From NCBI RefSeq assembly GCF_000227765.1, contig NZ_JH165159.1:2127558-2191557 (forward strand): 64,000 bases of DNA. The letters are read 5' to 3'. The DNA is from Neisseria wadsworthii 9715 (GTDB taxonomy: Bacteria > Pseudomonadota > Gammaproteobacteria > Burkholderiales > Neisseriaceae). Positions 7,715 through 16,618 of the stretch are shown here, in pieces; within the stretch, counting starts at the first letter, position 1, and each line of letters opens with the position of its first letter. A program made the translations under genes and the position numbers. Under the pieces are notes generated by a model. It was not told the origin of the DNA and did not search any database. It saw only the letters and a list, made by a program, of their open reading frames with translations.

Positions 7715-8773
7715 ATGAACCCACGCAAAATCATCCATATTGATATGGACGCGTTCTATGCCTCGGTAGAACTGCGCGAGCAGCCGCATCTGAAAGGGCT
7801 GCCCGTGGTTGTGGCTTGGGAGGGGCCGCGCTCGGTGATTTGCGCTGCGTCTTATGAAGCCCGCCGCTTCGGCCTGCATTCCGCCATGTCGGTCGCCTCC
7901 GCCCAAAGGCTCTGCCCGCAAGCCGTGTATATTCCGCCGAACTTCCCGCTTTACCGCGAGATTTCGCAACAAGTCCACGCCGTTTTCCGGCAACACACCG
8001 ATTTAATCGAACCTTTGTCGCTCGACGAAGCCTATCTCGACGTAACCCGGAATTTTCAGAATATCCCTTACGCCAGCCAAGTCGCCAAAACCATACGCGC
8101 CGAAATTTTCCGGCAAACCGGGCTCACCGCTTCGGCAGGCGTGGCGCCAAACAAATTCCTCGCCAAAATCGCTTCCGATTGGCGCAAACCGAACGGGCAG
8201 TTTGTTTTGCCGCCGGAAAAAGTGGCAGAATTTTTACACACCCTGCCGCCGGAAAAAATCCCCGGCGTGGGCAAAGTAACCCGCCTCAAAATGCAGTCTT
8301 TGGGCATCGACACAGTAGGCGATCTGCTGCGTTTCGAACGCGGCGAATTGGCCAACCTGTTCGGCAAATGGGGCTACCGCCTCTATGAATTGGCGCGCGG
8401 CATAGACAACCGCGCCGTTAAACCCAGCCGCGAACGCGTACAGATTTCCACCGAAATCACGCTGCCCGAAGATTTGCCGCTCAATCAAATCCTGCTGCAC
8501 TTACCGCACCTTGCCGATGATTTATGGCAACAGGCCGCGCGTAAAAAAGCGGCTTTCCGCAGCGTAACGCTCAAGCTGAAAACCGCTGATTTCCGCATCA
8601 TTACCCGCTCGCAAACATTTTCTTCCCCCTTGCCCGATGCCGCATCGCTTTTACAGGCGGCGCACCAGATTTCCACACGCCTCCCACACACCCTCCACGC
8701 CACCTACCGCCTAATCGGGCTGGGCGTGAGCCATTTGGAACCAAACGACCAACAGACCATGCTTTGGTCTTAA
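7715..8773 (+). CDS. dinB: DNA polymerase IV (Y-family translesion polymerase)
   Basis: DinB copies past damaged bases and is error-prone. The 352-residue product starts MNPRKIIHIDMDAFYASVEL. The metal-binding Asp residues lie in HIDMDAFYASVE and in LSLDEAYLDVT, and the helix-hairpin-helix thumb region reads IPGVGKVTRLKMQSLG. The little-finger domain fills roughly 235-345. The C-terminal QTMLWS may be the sliding-clamp peptide. The frame is open back to 7622, but that extension would be encoded by the DUS hairpin, so the ATG at 7715 is chosen. No LexA-type operator was recognised. Confidence 0.95.
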   Translation: MNPRKIIHIDMDAFYASVELREQPHLKGLPVVVAWEGPRSVICAASYEARRFGLHSAMSVASAQRLCPQAVYIPPNFPLYREISQQVHAVFRQHTDLIEPLSLDEAYLDVTRNFQNIPYASQVAKTIRAEIFRQTGLTASAGVAPNKFLAKIASDWRKPNGQFVLPPEKVAEFLHTLPPEKIPGVGKVTRLKMQSLGIDTVGDLLRFERGELANLFGKWGYRLYELARGIDNRAVKPSRERVQISTEITLPEDLPLNQILLHLPHLADDLWQQAARKKAAFRSVTLKLKTADFRIITRSQTFSSPLPDAASLLQAAHQISTRLPHTLHATYRLIGLGVSHLEPNDQQTMLWS

Positions 8774-8908
8774 ATGCCGCCGTATTACAAAATTAAGTTT
8801 CACAGCTATAGAAAGCATAAAATATTAAATTTTCCGGGTATATTAAAATATTTTCAAAAATACCCAAAACTTAGAATATTTTCAATAAAATCATATATTT
8901 GTAAATAT

Positions 8909-8916
8909 GTTATAAT
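8909..8916 (+). promoter_or_regulatory. Extended -10 promoter element upstream of the BCCT gene
   Basis: TATAAT at 8911-8916 is preceded by TGT, forming an extended -10. It sits in a very AT-rich stretch (8800-8940) and no convincing -35 box is visible. The gap 8774-9049 has no supported gene. Confidence 0.4.
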
Positions 8917-9049
8917 ATGCGTGTCAAATATAAAAAAGCGGTTAACGCTTTTATCTGTATTTGCTGTCATTGCGACCAAAGGTCACTCAATAAAAACACC
9001 CATGCCGGCCACCCTACCGGTTATGCACTACAAATGAAAGGAGCAGACA

Positions 9050-10825
9050 TTGACCGCCAAATCCCCCAAACCACACAAAGAAACATCATTCAGGGGCGCA
9101 TCGCAGGCCCCTTCGCCGATTAAGTCCGACCAGCCGGATACCCGAATCGATAAATTTACCTTTTTCGGAGTATTGTTCATTCTTCTCGGCGTAACACTGC
9201 CTTTAATTGCCTTTCCCGAGCAGGGTGCCGAATGGGTGGCGCAAACCAAAAATTTCGTTACCGACAAACTCGGCTTCGCCTATCTGGCCTTCGGCATTGT
9301 TTCCGTTATTTTTGTGATTTACATCATCTGCTCCGACATCGGTAACATCAAACTGGGTCGACCGGAAGAAGACATTGAATACAAAACCAGCTCTTGGGCC
9401 GCCATGATGTTTTGCGGCGGTATCGGCGCCAGTATTCTTTACTGGGGCATTCTTGAGTGGGCTTATTATTATCAAGGCCCGCCTTTCAACGTCGAACCCA
9501 AATCGCCGGATGCCGTCCGCTGGGCGTCTTCCTACGGCATTTTCCACTGGGGTCCGGTCGCTTGGGCGATTTACATGGTGCCCGCCATCGGCATCGCCTA
9601 TTTCAGCCATGTGCGCAATTCGCCTGTTTTAAAAGTGAGCCACAGCATGATGCCGCTCTTAGGCGAACGCCTCGCCCGCAGCAACTTGGGCAAGCTGGTT
9701 GATGTGTTTTTCGTATTCGGTATGATAGGCGGCGGAGCCACCACGCTCGGCCTGGCCTCGCCCATGATTACCGAAGGATTGCACACGCTGCTTGGCACAC
9801 CCAATTCCATCCATATGCAGCTGGGTGTCCTGCTGGTTACCACCATGATTTTTGCCTACAGCGCATATCAGGGCATGAAGCAAGGCATTCAGAAACTCTC
9901 CAACATCAATTTCTATCTTGCCATTGGTTTTGTTATTTTCGTCTTGATCTGCGGCCCCACCGTATTCATTCTCAATACAGGCATCGAGTCCGTCGGCCGC
10001 TCGATTACCAATATCGTACCCATGATGACCTGGACCGAAGCTTTCGGCGAATTCGGCAACCACGGTTTCAAACAAACCAATTTTCCGAAAGACTGGACCG
10101 TATTCTATTGGGCATGGTGGCTGGTCTATGCCCCTACCATCGGCCTCTTCATCGCCAAAATTTCACGCGGCCGCACCATCCGCCAGATGACGGCCGGCTC
10201 CATCTTTTTCGGCTCGCTCGGCTGCGCCGTGTTTTTCATCGTATTGGGCAACTACGCTATGTATCTGCAACTGAGCGGTTCGCTGGATGTAGTATCGATA
10301 CTCAACAACCAAAGTGCCAACGCTGCCATCTTCGCCGTATTGAACACTTTGCCGATGGCCAAAATCGTGATTGCCACGTTTGTGTTTTTGGCAATTTTGT
10401 TTACCGCCACCACATTCGATTCGATTTCCTACATCCTCGCTTCCGTGGTGCAACACGAAGTAGACGGCGAACCGCACCGCTGGAACCGCCTATTCTGGGC
10501 ATTTTCACTCTGCTTTATGCCCGCCGCACTGATGTTTCTCGGCGGCTTATCCACCCTGCAAACCGCTTCGATTTTCGCCGGCGCACCGCTGCTGATTATC
10601 ATGTCGCTGATGATGGCATCCATTATCAAAGCCGCCAAATACGACCTGCATTACCAGCCCGACTACTCGCTGCGTACCATCCACATCGAAGAGCTGCCCG
10701 ACAATTCCCCCTGGGAACACGGTGAAACTTCGGAAGCCCCCGAAGGCTCCGTGTTGGCTCAAATGGCCATCTACGAAGAACAACGCCAACAGCAGCAGGC
10801 GCAACAGGAAAAAGAGTCATCATAA
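9050..10825 (+). CDS. BCCT-family transporter (betaine/carnitine/choline type)
   Basis: This 591-residue inner-membrane protein has 12 predicted TM helices. BCCT hallmarks are GGIGASILYWGILEW (TM3 substrate-site region), FGMIGGGATTLGLA and the Trp-rich segment WTVFYWAWWLVYAPTIGLFIA, ending in the ISRGRTIRQ loop. These carriers import quaternary ammonium compounds for osmoprotection or as nutrients; the exact substrate is not readable. The start is a TTG at 9050, supported by AAAGGAG seven bases upstream. Its long cytosolic C-terminus is Gln/Glu-rich (EEQRQQQQAQQEKE) and could act in osmosensing, as in BetP; that is inference. Confidence 0.93.
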   Translation: MTAKSPKPHKETSFRGASQAPSPIKSDQPDTRIDKFTFFGVLFILLGVTLPLIAFPEQGAEWVAQTKNFVTDKLGFAYLAFGIVSVIFVIYIICSDIGNIKLGRPEEDIEYKTSSWAAMMFCGGIGASILYWGILEWAYYYQGPPFNVEPKSPDAVRWASSYGIFHWGPVAWAIYMVPAIGIAYFSHVRNSPVLKVSHSMMPLLGERLARSNLGKLVDVFFVFGMIGGGATTLGLASPMITEGLHTLLGTPNSIHMQLGVLLVTTMIFAYSAYQGMKQGIQKLSNINFYLAIGFVIFVLICGPTVFILNTGIESVGRSITNIVPMMTWTEAFGEFGNHGFKQTNFPKDWTVFYWAWWLVYAPTIGLFIAKISRGRTIRQMTAGSIFFGSLGCAVFFIVLGNYAMYLQLSGSLDVVSILNNQSANAAIFAVLNTLPMAKIVIATFVFLAILFTATTFDSISYILASVVQHEVDGEPHRWNRLFWAFSLCFMPAALMFLGGLSTLQTASIFAGAPLLIIMSLMMASIIKAAKYDLHYQPDYSLRTIHIEELPDNSPWEHGETSEAPEGSVLAQMAIYEEQRQQQQAQQEKESS

Positions 10826-10846
10826 AGCGTTGCCTGCTTAATACAA

Positions 10847-10883
10847 CAATGCCTGTCTGAAAAACCGTTTCAGACAGGCATTG
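10847..10883. terminator. Inverted DUS pair after the BCCT gene
   Basis: Perfect DUS arms with a loop of a few bases start 22 bp downstream of the transporter stop codon. Confidence 0.65.
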
Positions 10884-10918
10884 TTTGATGCTTTTACATC
10901 GGATTACCACGTGAAGCC

Positions 10919-11057
10919 TATAGTTAATCCACTTACATAAGAACGATACTGTCATACTCGGGCTTGACCCAAGTATCTCCTAAACTTATTGGAACTCAAG
11001 ATACTCGGGTCAAGCCCGAGTATGGCGAGTGTACTATTTTTAAGTTGATTCACTGTA
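10919..11057. mobile_element. Miniature inverted-repeat element (family C, full length)
   Basis: The 139-bp element has 17-bp terminal inverted repeats TATAGTTAATCCACTTA (10919-10935) and TAAGTTGATTCACTGTA (11041-11057), matching at 14 of 17 positions. Inside are two 25-bp inverted arms (10954-10978 and 10999-11023) with one mismatch, each built around the palindrome ATACTCGGG-N5-CCCGAGTAT. No coding capacity. A second, half copy lies at 46116-46152. TATAG termini resemble dispersed repeats known in other Neisseria. Confidence 0.7.
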
Positions 11058-11116
11058 ACCCGTTCTGCCCACATTGCCCTAGGCTCTTAAACTGCCACAG
11101 AAACACAACCATAATA

Positions 11117-11143
11117 AAACGCCGGTAAGTCAAAACTTACCGA
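11117..11143 (-). terminator. Terminator of the SRP RNA gene
   Basis: On the minus strand the stem CGGTAAGT-TTTG-ACTTACCG is followed by GCGTTTTATT, about 15 nt downstream of the SRP RNA 3' end. Confidence 0.75.
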
Positions 11144-11156
11144 CGCCTGAATGAGG

Positions 11157-11252
11157 GCGGCGAGCCCAACCCCTGGCACTGATTCCTCAGAGTGGGCTGC
11201 TAGCTTCCGCTCCTGACCCGTTGCTCCGAATTACCATGCAGGGAGACCCGCC
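11157..11252 (-). ncRNA. ffs: Signal recognition particle RNA (4.5S type)
   Basis: The minus strand reads GGCGGGTCTCCC at the 5' end and GGGCTCGCCGCC at the 3' end, which pair to close a single long hairpin. The apical domain has the universal Ffh-binding signature GGGTCAGGAGCGGAAGCTAG followed by CAGCCC, with the GGAA tetraloop and asymmetric internal loop. At about 96 nt it matches small bacterial SRP RNAs without an Alu domain. It partners Ffh and FtsY in cotranslational membrane targeting. A near-ideal promoter and a terminator flank it. Confidence 0.93.
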
Positions 11253-11265
11253 ATAAAGAAACGGA

Positions 11266-11294
11266 ATTATATTGGGTTTGCGGCAAAATGCCAA
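11266..11294 (-). promoter_or_regulatory. Strong sigma-70 promoter of ffs
   Basis: On the minus strand TTGGCA (11289-11294), exactly 17 nt, then the perfect TATAAT (11266-11271). The predicted start is near 11259, a few bases before the mature SRP RNA 5' end. Confidence 0.8.
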
Positions 11295-11326
11295 GCAGTA
11301 AATCGCAATTTCGCCGCCCGATCCTT

Positions 11327-11390
11327 ATGCCTGTCTGAAAACGAGTAACGAAGGTTTCTACGGAGCTAAAACGGTTTTTCAGACAGGCAT
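11327..11390. terminator. Inverted DUS pair between ffs and the TauE/SafE-like gene
   Basis: Two perfect DUS copies in inverted orientation are separated by about 36 nt. The right arm overlaps the 3' end of the downstream minus-strand gene. Confidence 0.55.
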
Positions 11391-12053
11391 AAAAAACTTC
11401 ACCAATTGCCACGCCGCCCAAGCGGCAACCAGCAGGCCGGTTATCAGGCGGATACTGCGTTTTTGCAACAAATCTTTCAATTGTGCGGCAAACCAGCCCA
11501 TAGCCAACAGGTTCGGCAGGGTGCCGAGCGCAAACGCCAGCATATACAACCCGCCTTTAGCCACGCTGCCGCTGCCTAAAGCATAAAGCGAGGCGCTGTA
11601 AACCAAACCGCAAGGCAGCCAGCCCCACAAAAGCCCGACGCCGAAACAGGCCGGAACGCTTTTGATGGGCAATAATTTATTCAAAATCGGATTCAACCGC
11701 TGCCAGATGGGCCTGCCTAAATTTTCAACTTTTCTCACGATCCCGGAAAGCCCGGCCAGATAAAGCCCTAAAAACAACAGTAAAACATTAGCCGCTATCA
11801 GCAAACCGTTTTGTAACACTCGCGTTTGGTCTAACGAAACACCAATCTGGCCGAGCGCACCCACCAGTATTCCAATCAAGGTATAGCTGCTTATCCGACC
11901 GAGATTAAGAAGCACAATCAACCAAAATCGGTTGATATGCGGCGGCAACTGAAGGGCAAACGCGGAAGACAGCGAACCGCACATGCCTACACAATGCCCG
12001 CCGCCGAAAAAGCCGATGATAAAAAGGGATAAAAGAGTAATATGGTCGCTCAT
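11379..12053 (-). CDS. Sulfite exporter TauE/SafE-family (UreH/DsbD-like) membrane protein
   Basis: This is a 224-residue inner-membrane protein with about six TM helices. It begins MSDHITLLSLFIIGFFGGGHCVGMCGS, where the His-Cys...Cys motif GHCVGMCGS is typical of the DsbD_2/UreH-like branch often linked to metal or cytochrome c oxidase assembly. A second LLWGWLPCGLVYSA motif in the middle mirrors the first, as expected from an internal duplication. The paired Cys and Pro suggest thiol or copper handling rather than sulfite export. The substrate is not determinable here. It is a lone gene. Confidence 0.8.
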   Translation of the reverse strand: MSDHITLLSLFIIGFFGGGHCVGMCGSLSSAFALQLPPHINRFWLIVLLNLGRISSYTLIGILVGALGQIGVSLDQTRVLQNGLLIAANVLLLFLGLYLAGLSGIVRKVENLGRPIWQRLNPILNKLLPIKSVPACFGVGLLWGWLPCGLVYSASLYALGSGSVAKGGLYMLAFALGTLPNLLAMGWFAAQLKDLLQKRSIRLITGLLVAAWAAWQLVKFFMPV

Positions 12054-12181
12054 GGTTTGGTTGATGGATTATATTTTGTTTAGATGCTACCGAGATATAC
12101 AGAATCTTAATTGTAGCCGCTTTTGAGTTTAATCAAATCCGGCACATCATTTAATTCATTACCATCATGCAAAACTGTTTA

Positions 12182-12223
12182 TAATGCCTGTCTGAAACAG
12201 CTGATGGTTTCAGACAGGCATTA
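12182..12223. repeat. Inverted DUS pair
   Basis: Two DUS arms extended by ATAATG/CATTAT give a stem of at least 17 bp. It lies in the 268-bp non-coding gap between the divergent TauE-like gene and the hypothetical gene at 12322. Confidence 0.6.
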
Positions 12224-12321
12224 TCGCCAAACGGCTGTTTAACAGCCAAGCCTTTTATCAAAAATTTCACTTAGCGCACTGTTATCAGGTAAGATGGTGC
12301 GTTTTTATTATTTACTGTTTT

Positions 12322-12867
12322 ATGTCGCCGAAAATTTACCCGCTAACCCACCGCCAAAACACTGCTGTGATTGTGTCCAGCATGGTTATGGTCGGGTTTG
12401 GCCTAATGTGGGTAATGATCGGCCTCAACCTTCTTGCAGGCGGCGGTCACACTCAGAAATACATGCTGTTTGCCCTGCTCACAGTTTTATTATATTTTTC
12501 CTATATTACTTGGCGTTCCGCGCGCAAACACCGCGCAAAAGCCGACAGTCTCCGCCTTTTGGTAATGATGGACGAAATCGGTATCCGCTGGCTTTATTAT
12601 GACGCATATAACGCAGCGATTTACGACTATAAAGAAGATGATGACGAGCGGTGTTACGTGCAGCAAGACATGCCGTGGAAAAGCATTCTCGATGCTTATG
12701 TGGAGCACCCGAAATACTACCATACCATAGGCAAACTGGTGGTAGAGCTTAAAGGCGAAGATGACCGGCCGGTCAGATGGGAGCTACCGCTCAATTATTT
12801 TGAAGACAAAGAAATCGCCCAAATATTTGTGGATGAAATGCTGTATATGCTTGTGGTAACCAGATAA
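12322..12867 (+). CDS. Hypothetical membrane-anchored protein
   Basis: The 181-residue product starts MSPKIYPLTHRQNTAV. Two hydrophobic segments follow (about 16-38 and 49-65) and then a soluble cytosolic-type domain rich in Asp, Glu and Tyr (for example YDAYNAAIYDYKEDDDERCYVQ). The architecture is a hairpin anchor plus a mixed alpha/beta domain. It resembles small uncharacterised neisserial membrane proteins, but no family is recognised. It is flanked by DUS hairpins on both sides, so it is probably monocistronic. Confidence 0.72.
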   Translation: MSPKIYPLTHRQNTAVIVSSMVMVGFGLMWVMIGLNLLAGGGHTQKYMLFALLTVLLYFSYITWRSARKHRAKADSLRLLVMMDEIGIRWLYYDAYNAAIYDYKEDDDERCYVQQDMPWKSILDAYVEHPKYYHTIGKLVVELKGEDDRPVRWELPLNYFEDKEIAQIFVDEMLYMLVVTR

Positions 12868-12876
12868 GCATCCTTA

Positions 12877-12918
12877 AAAACTTTTCAGACAGGCATTAAT
12901 GCCTGTCTGAAAAGTTTT
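12877..12918. repeat. Perfect 42-bp DUS palindrome (head-to-head, no loop)
   Basis: Two DUS copies face each other with their CATTAATG ends touching. They extend into AAAACTTTTCAGACAGG and its exact complement, so all 42 bases form a perfect palindrome with no spacer. It lies between the hypothetical gene (stop 12867) and norM (start 12933). As RNA it would be a very stable hairpin. Confidence 0.85.
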
Positions 12919-12932
12919 GAAGCGGAGTATTT

Positions 12933-14309
12933 ATGTTGTTAGACATCAACCGCCACTCTCCGGCGGTGTTCAAAAAAGAAACCCGATTGCTGATTGCGCT
13001 GGCATTGCCCATGATGCTGGCGCAAATTGCTGCGGTGGGCGTGGGCTTTGTCGACACCGTGATGGCGGGCGCCGCGGGTAAAGACGACTTGGCCGCCGTG
13101 GCTTTGGGCAGCTCGGCCTTTGTTACCGTCTTCATTACCTTTATGGGCGTGATGAACGCGCTAAATCCCATCCTCTCCCAGCAGTTCGGTGCCGGCAAAC
13201 ATGCCGAAGTGGGCGAAACCGGCAGGCAGGGCCTGTGGTTCGGCCTGTTTCTCGGCTTGGCCGGCATGGTGCTGCTGCTGGCTGTGATCAAGCCGTTTAT
13301 GTGGTATCTCACCTTATCGGAAAACGTGGAAAGCATGTTGGCGCAATACCTTTTTTTCGTGGCGCTCGCCATGCCCGCCGCCATGCTGCACCGTTCGCTG
13401 CACGCTTATGCTTCCAGCCTGAACCGCCCCAAGCCGATTATGTGGGTGAGCTGGGCGGCGCTGTTTCTGAATATTCCGCTCAATTATATGTTTGTGTACG
13501 GCAAATTCGGCATGCCCGAGCTGGGCGGCGCCGGCTGCGGCCTGGCTTCGGCTTTGGTGTTTTGGTTCAACGCGCTTGCCTTGTGGCTTTATGTGAAAAA
13601 AAACGCCTATTTCCAACCGTTCGGCTTGAGCGGCGGCTTTTCCAAACCGGATTGGGCAGTGTTAAAACAAATCTGGAAGCTGGGCTGGCCGATCGGCTTG
13701 TCTTTCTTTTTGGAAGTGAGCCTGTTTTCATTTATCGTGTTTCTGATTGCCAAATTCGGCGAAGATTATGTGGCCGCGCAACAAGTGGTTATCAGCTTGA
13801 CCAGCGTGATTTATATGATTCCTCAAGCGGTGGGCGCCGCGGCCACCGTGCGCGTAGGCTATGCTTTGGGCAAGCTGCAAAAACAGCGCGCGCGCTATAT
13901 CTCGGGCGTTTCTATGGCGGTAGGCGCGGTGTTGGCAGTGTGCACCCTGCTGTTGCTGACCTTACTGCGCCACCCGCTCGCCGCCATGTACACCAACGAT
14001 GCCGGCGTGTTGGCGATTGCCACGCAAGTGTTGCTGTTTGCCGCCGTATTCCAGCTGGTTGACTTCACGCAATGTATTGCTTCTTATGCCCTGCGCGGCT
14101 ATAAAGTAACCAAAGCCCCCATGGTGGTGCATGCCATTGCCTTCTGGGGATTGGGGCTGCTGCCCGGCTATATTTTGGCCGACGCGGCAGGCATGGGCAT
14201 CTACGGATATTGGACCGCATTGGTACTCTCGCTCAGCGTAGCGGCTTTTGTATTGGTGTGGCTTTTGGAAAAACACAGCCGACAAATGGCGCTACGGAGC
14301 CGCGCATGA
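12933..14309 (+). CDS. norM: MATE-family multidrug efflux protein
   Basis: This is a 458-residue inner-membrane antiporter with 12 TM helices, assigned to the NorM branch that uses Na+ or H+ gradients to expel cationic drugs. Features include LALPMMLAQIAAVGVGFVDTVMAG in TM1, typical of MATE N-halves. A second half begins near KPDWAVLKQIWKLGWPIGLSFFLEV, carrying the repeat motif GWPIGLS. The last bases ATGA overlap the murB start codon by three bases, indicating translational coupling. Substrate range is inferred from family only. Confidence 0.93.
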   Translation: MLLDINRHSPAVFKKETRLLIALALPMMLAQIAAVGVGFVDTVMAGAAGKDDLAAVALGSSAFVTVFITFMGVMNALNPILSQQFGAGKHAEVGETGRQGLWFGLFLGLAGMVLLLAVIKPFMWYLTLSENVESMLAQYLFFVALAMPAAMLHRSLHAYASSLNRPKPIMWVSWAALFLNIPLNYMFVYGKFGMPELGGAGCGLASALVFWFNALALWLYVKKNAYFQPFGLSGGFSKPDWAVLKQIWKLGWPIGLSFFLEVSLFSFIVFLIAKFGEDYVAAQQVVISLTSVIYMIPQAVGAAATVRVGYALGKLQKQRARYISGVSMAVGAVLAVCTLLLLTLLRHPLAAMYTNDAGVLAIATQVLLFAAVFQLVDFTQCIASYALRGYKVTKAPMVVHAIAFWGLGLLPGYILADAAGMGIYGYWTALVLSLSVAAFVLVWLLEKHSRQMALRSRA

Positions 14310-15343
14310 ATCTTCAGCATCATGTTGACCTGCAACCTTTCAACACTTTCGGCCTGCCCGCACGCGCACGCCATTTTATCGAATTAACCGACCCGCAAGA
14401 GCTGCCCGCATTGTGCAGACTGCCTGAATTTCAACGCGATACCGTTTTGTGGCTGGGCGGGGGCAGCAACATTTTGCTCATGGAAGACTATCCCGGCCTG
14501 GTGGTTAAAATGGCCAATAAGGGCATACGCGAAATCAAGCGCGGAAATGGTTCGGCCTATATCGAAGCGCAGGCGGGCGAAGTGTGGCACGATTTTGTGC
14601 TGCACACGATCAACATGGGCTTGAGCGGCTTGGAAAACCTGAGCCTGATTCCCGGCACGGTCGGCGCATCGCCCGTACAGAATATCGGCGCATACGGCGT
14701 GGAAGTTAAAGATGTTATCGAATCGGTTCGCTGCTTTGATTTGGATACGCAGCAGTTTGTCGAGCTGGATAACGCCGCTTGCCGCTTCAGCTATCGGGAA
14801 AGCCTGTTCAAGGAGGCGGGCAAAGGGCGCTATGTGATTGTTTCCGTGGTGTTTGCACTAAAAACCGAATTCACACCCAATATACGCTATGGCGATTTGG
14901 CCGCAGTGTTGGCGGAAATCTGCGGCAGCCGTTCACCTGAAGTCATAGACGTTTCCCGTGCCGTATGCACCATCCGTTCGTCCAAACTGCCCGACCCGAA
15001 AGTGTTGGGCAACACGGGCAGTTTTTTCAAAAACCCCGTTGTATCCTCAGAGCATGCCGCAAAACTGGCTGAACAATATCCCAATATGCCCGCCTACCCG
15101 CAGGCCGACGGCTCGGTCAAGCTCGCAGCAGGCTGGCTGATCGACCAATGCGGCTTAAAAGGCCACACCATAGGCGGCGCAGCCGTGCACGATAAGCAAG
15201 CTCTGGTTTTGGTTAACAAAAACCACGCCTCGGCAGAAGATGTACGCCAACTTGCCCTGCATGTCCGGCAAACCGTATCCGACACATTCGGCGTAACCCT
15301 CCACACAGAGCCCGTTTGGCTGCCCGAAACACGCGCGCTTTAA
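14306..15343 (+). CDS. murB: UDP-N-acetylenolpyruvoylglucosamine reductase
   Basis: MurB uses NADPH and FAD to reduce enolpyruvyl-UDP-GlcNAc to UDP-MurNAc, an early peptidoglycan step. The 345-residue type I enzyme shows NTFGLPARA near the N-terminus, FAD-binding LGGGSNILL and IPGTVGASPVQNIGAYG, the proton-donor Ser region GNTGSFFKNP and the C-terminal catalytic Glu in TEPVWL. The open frame extends upstream into norM. The ATG at 14306 is chosen because it gives the family-standard N-terminus MNLQHHVDLQPFNTFG and an ATGA junction with norM. Confidence 0.96.
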   Translation: MNLQHHVDLQPFNTFGLPARARHFIELTDPQELPALCRLPEFQRDTVLWLGGGSNILLMEDYPGLVVKMANKGIREIKRGNGSAYIEAQAGEVWHDFVLHTINMGLSGLENLSLIPGTVGASPVQNIGAYGVEVKDVIESVRCFDLDTQQFVELDNAACRFSYRESLFKEAGKGRYVIVSVVFALKTEFTPNIRYGDLAAVLAEICGSRSPEVIDVSRAVCTIRSSKLPDPKVLGNTGSFFKNPVVSSEHAAKLAEQYPNMPAYPQADGSVKLAAGWLIDQCGLKGHTIGGAAVHDKQALVLVNKNHASAEDVRQLALHVRQTVSDTFGVTLHTEPVWLPETRAL

Positions 15344-15473
15344 TATGCCAATGCCTGTCTGAAACAGGTAATACGGTTGCCGTCAAGCCAAACCTTTCGG
15401 CTTGACGGCAAAATACGTTACACTTCAACCTATCAAACCGTTCCAACCAACAAAAATACCAAAGCGAGATTCT

Positions 15474-16475
15474 ATGAGCATCAACCTGAAAAACCGCCAT
15501 TTTCTCAAACTGCTTGATTTCAACCGCGAAGAAATCAACTACCTGCTGGATTTATCCGCCCAGCTCAAAGCCGATAAAAAAGCAGGCCGCGAAACCCAGC
15601 GGCTGCAAGGCAAAAACATCGCTTTGATATTTGAAAAAACCAGCACCCGCACCCGCTGCGCCTTTGAAGTGGCCGCCTACGACCAAGGTGCCAAAGTAAC
15701 CTACCTCGGCCCCAGCGGCTCCCAAATCGGCCACAAAGAAAGCATGAAAGACACCGCCCGCGTGCTCGGCCGCATGTACGACGGCATCGAATACCGCGGC
15801 TTCGGCCAAACCATCGTGGAAGAGTTGGCACAATACGCCGGCGTACCCGTGTTCAACGGCCTAACCGACGAATTCCACCCCACCCAAATGCTGGCCGACA
15901 CCCTTACCATGCGCGAACACAGCGACAAACCGCTCAACCAAATCGCCTACGCCTATGTGGGCGACGCTCGCTCCAACATGGGCAACTCGCTGCTCCTTAC
16001 CGGCGCCCTGCTCGGTATGGACGTGCGCATCGGCGCCCCCAAGCACCTTTGGCCCGCCGAAGAGCTGATTAACAAAGCACACGAGTTGGCCCGCCAAAGC
16101 GGCGCGCGCGTATTGCTTACCGAAAGTGCCGAAGAAGCCGTAAAAGGCGCCGACTACATCCACACCGACGTTTGGGTATCCATGGGCGAGCCGGAAGAAG
16201 TGTGGAAAGAACGCATCGCCCTGCTCAACCCGTTCCGCGTTACGCCCGAGCTGATGGCCGCCTCAGGCAACCCCAAAGTCAAATTCATGCACTGCCTGCC
16301 CGCCTTCCACAACCGCGAAACCACCGTAGGCGAATGGATCTACCAAAACTTCGGCCTCGACGGCGTGGAAGTTACCGAAAGCGTGTTTGAAAGCGAAGCC
16401 AGCATCGTATTCGACCAAGCCGAAAACCGCATGCACACCATCAAAGCCGTATTGGTAGCAACGATGGGCAGCTGA
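15474..16475 (+). CDS. argF: Ornithine carbamoyltransferase
   Basis: ArgF condenses ornithine and carbamoyl phosphate to citrulline for arginine synthesis. The 333-residue cytosolic enzyme contains the carbamoyl-phosphate loop [10 protein letters not shown], the HPTQMLAD motif, the ornithine-binding DARSNMGNS region and HCLPAFH with the catalytic Cys. The start [16 protein letters not shown] is preceded by AAAGCGAGA. The frame is open to 15402 but upstream residues are not conserved. argG lies 43 kb away in the same window; arginine genes are scattered in Neisseria. Confidence 0.97.
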   Translation: MSINLKNRHFLKLLDFNREEINYLLDLSAQLKADKKAGRETQRLQGKNIALIFEKTSTRTRCAFEVAAYDQGAKVTYLGPSGSQIGHKESMKDTARVLGRMYDGIEYRGFGQTIVEELAQYAGVPVFNGLTDEFHPTQMLADTLTMREHSDKPLNQIAYAYVGDARSNMGNSLLLTGALLGMDVRIGAPKHLWPAEELINKAHELARQSGARVLLTESAEEAVKGADYIHTDVWVSMGEPEEVWKERIALLNPFRVTPELMAASGNPKVKFMHCLPAFHNRETTVGEWIYQNFGLDGVEVTESVFESEASIVFDQAENRMHTIKAVLVATMGS

Positions 16476-16494
16476 GCGGCATAACAAAACAAAA

Positions 16495-16538
16495 ATGCCT
16501 GTCTGAAAAGATTGCCATGGTTTTTTCAGACAGGCATT
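16495..16538. terminator. Inverted DUS pair after argF
   Basis: Two perfect DUS copies form a stem that begins about 20 bp after the argF stop codon. Confidence 0.65.
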
Positions 16539-16571
16539 CCATTTCGCTATACTTAAAGCAATATTAAACCA

Positions 16572-16602
16572 AGCCGCCTGATTGCAAATTAGGCGGTTTT
16601 TT
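16572..16602 (+). terminator. Second intrinsic terminator
   Basis: GCCGCCT-N9-AGGCGGTTTTTT: a GC-rich stem with a T-run, not DUS-based. It backs up argF termination. Confidence 0.7.
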
Positions 16603-16618
16603 GTTTTCCAAAGAAGTG

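Noticed and set aside
8774-9037. 87-residue frame before the BCCT gene
   Set aside because: AT-driven Lys/Ile/Tyr run in a promoter region, no ribosome-binding site.
13235-14062. 275-residue frame inside norM
   Set aside because: Same-strand shifted frame with Arg/Ala-rich composition; norM is full-length and conserved.
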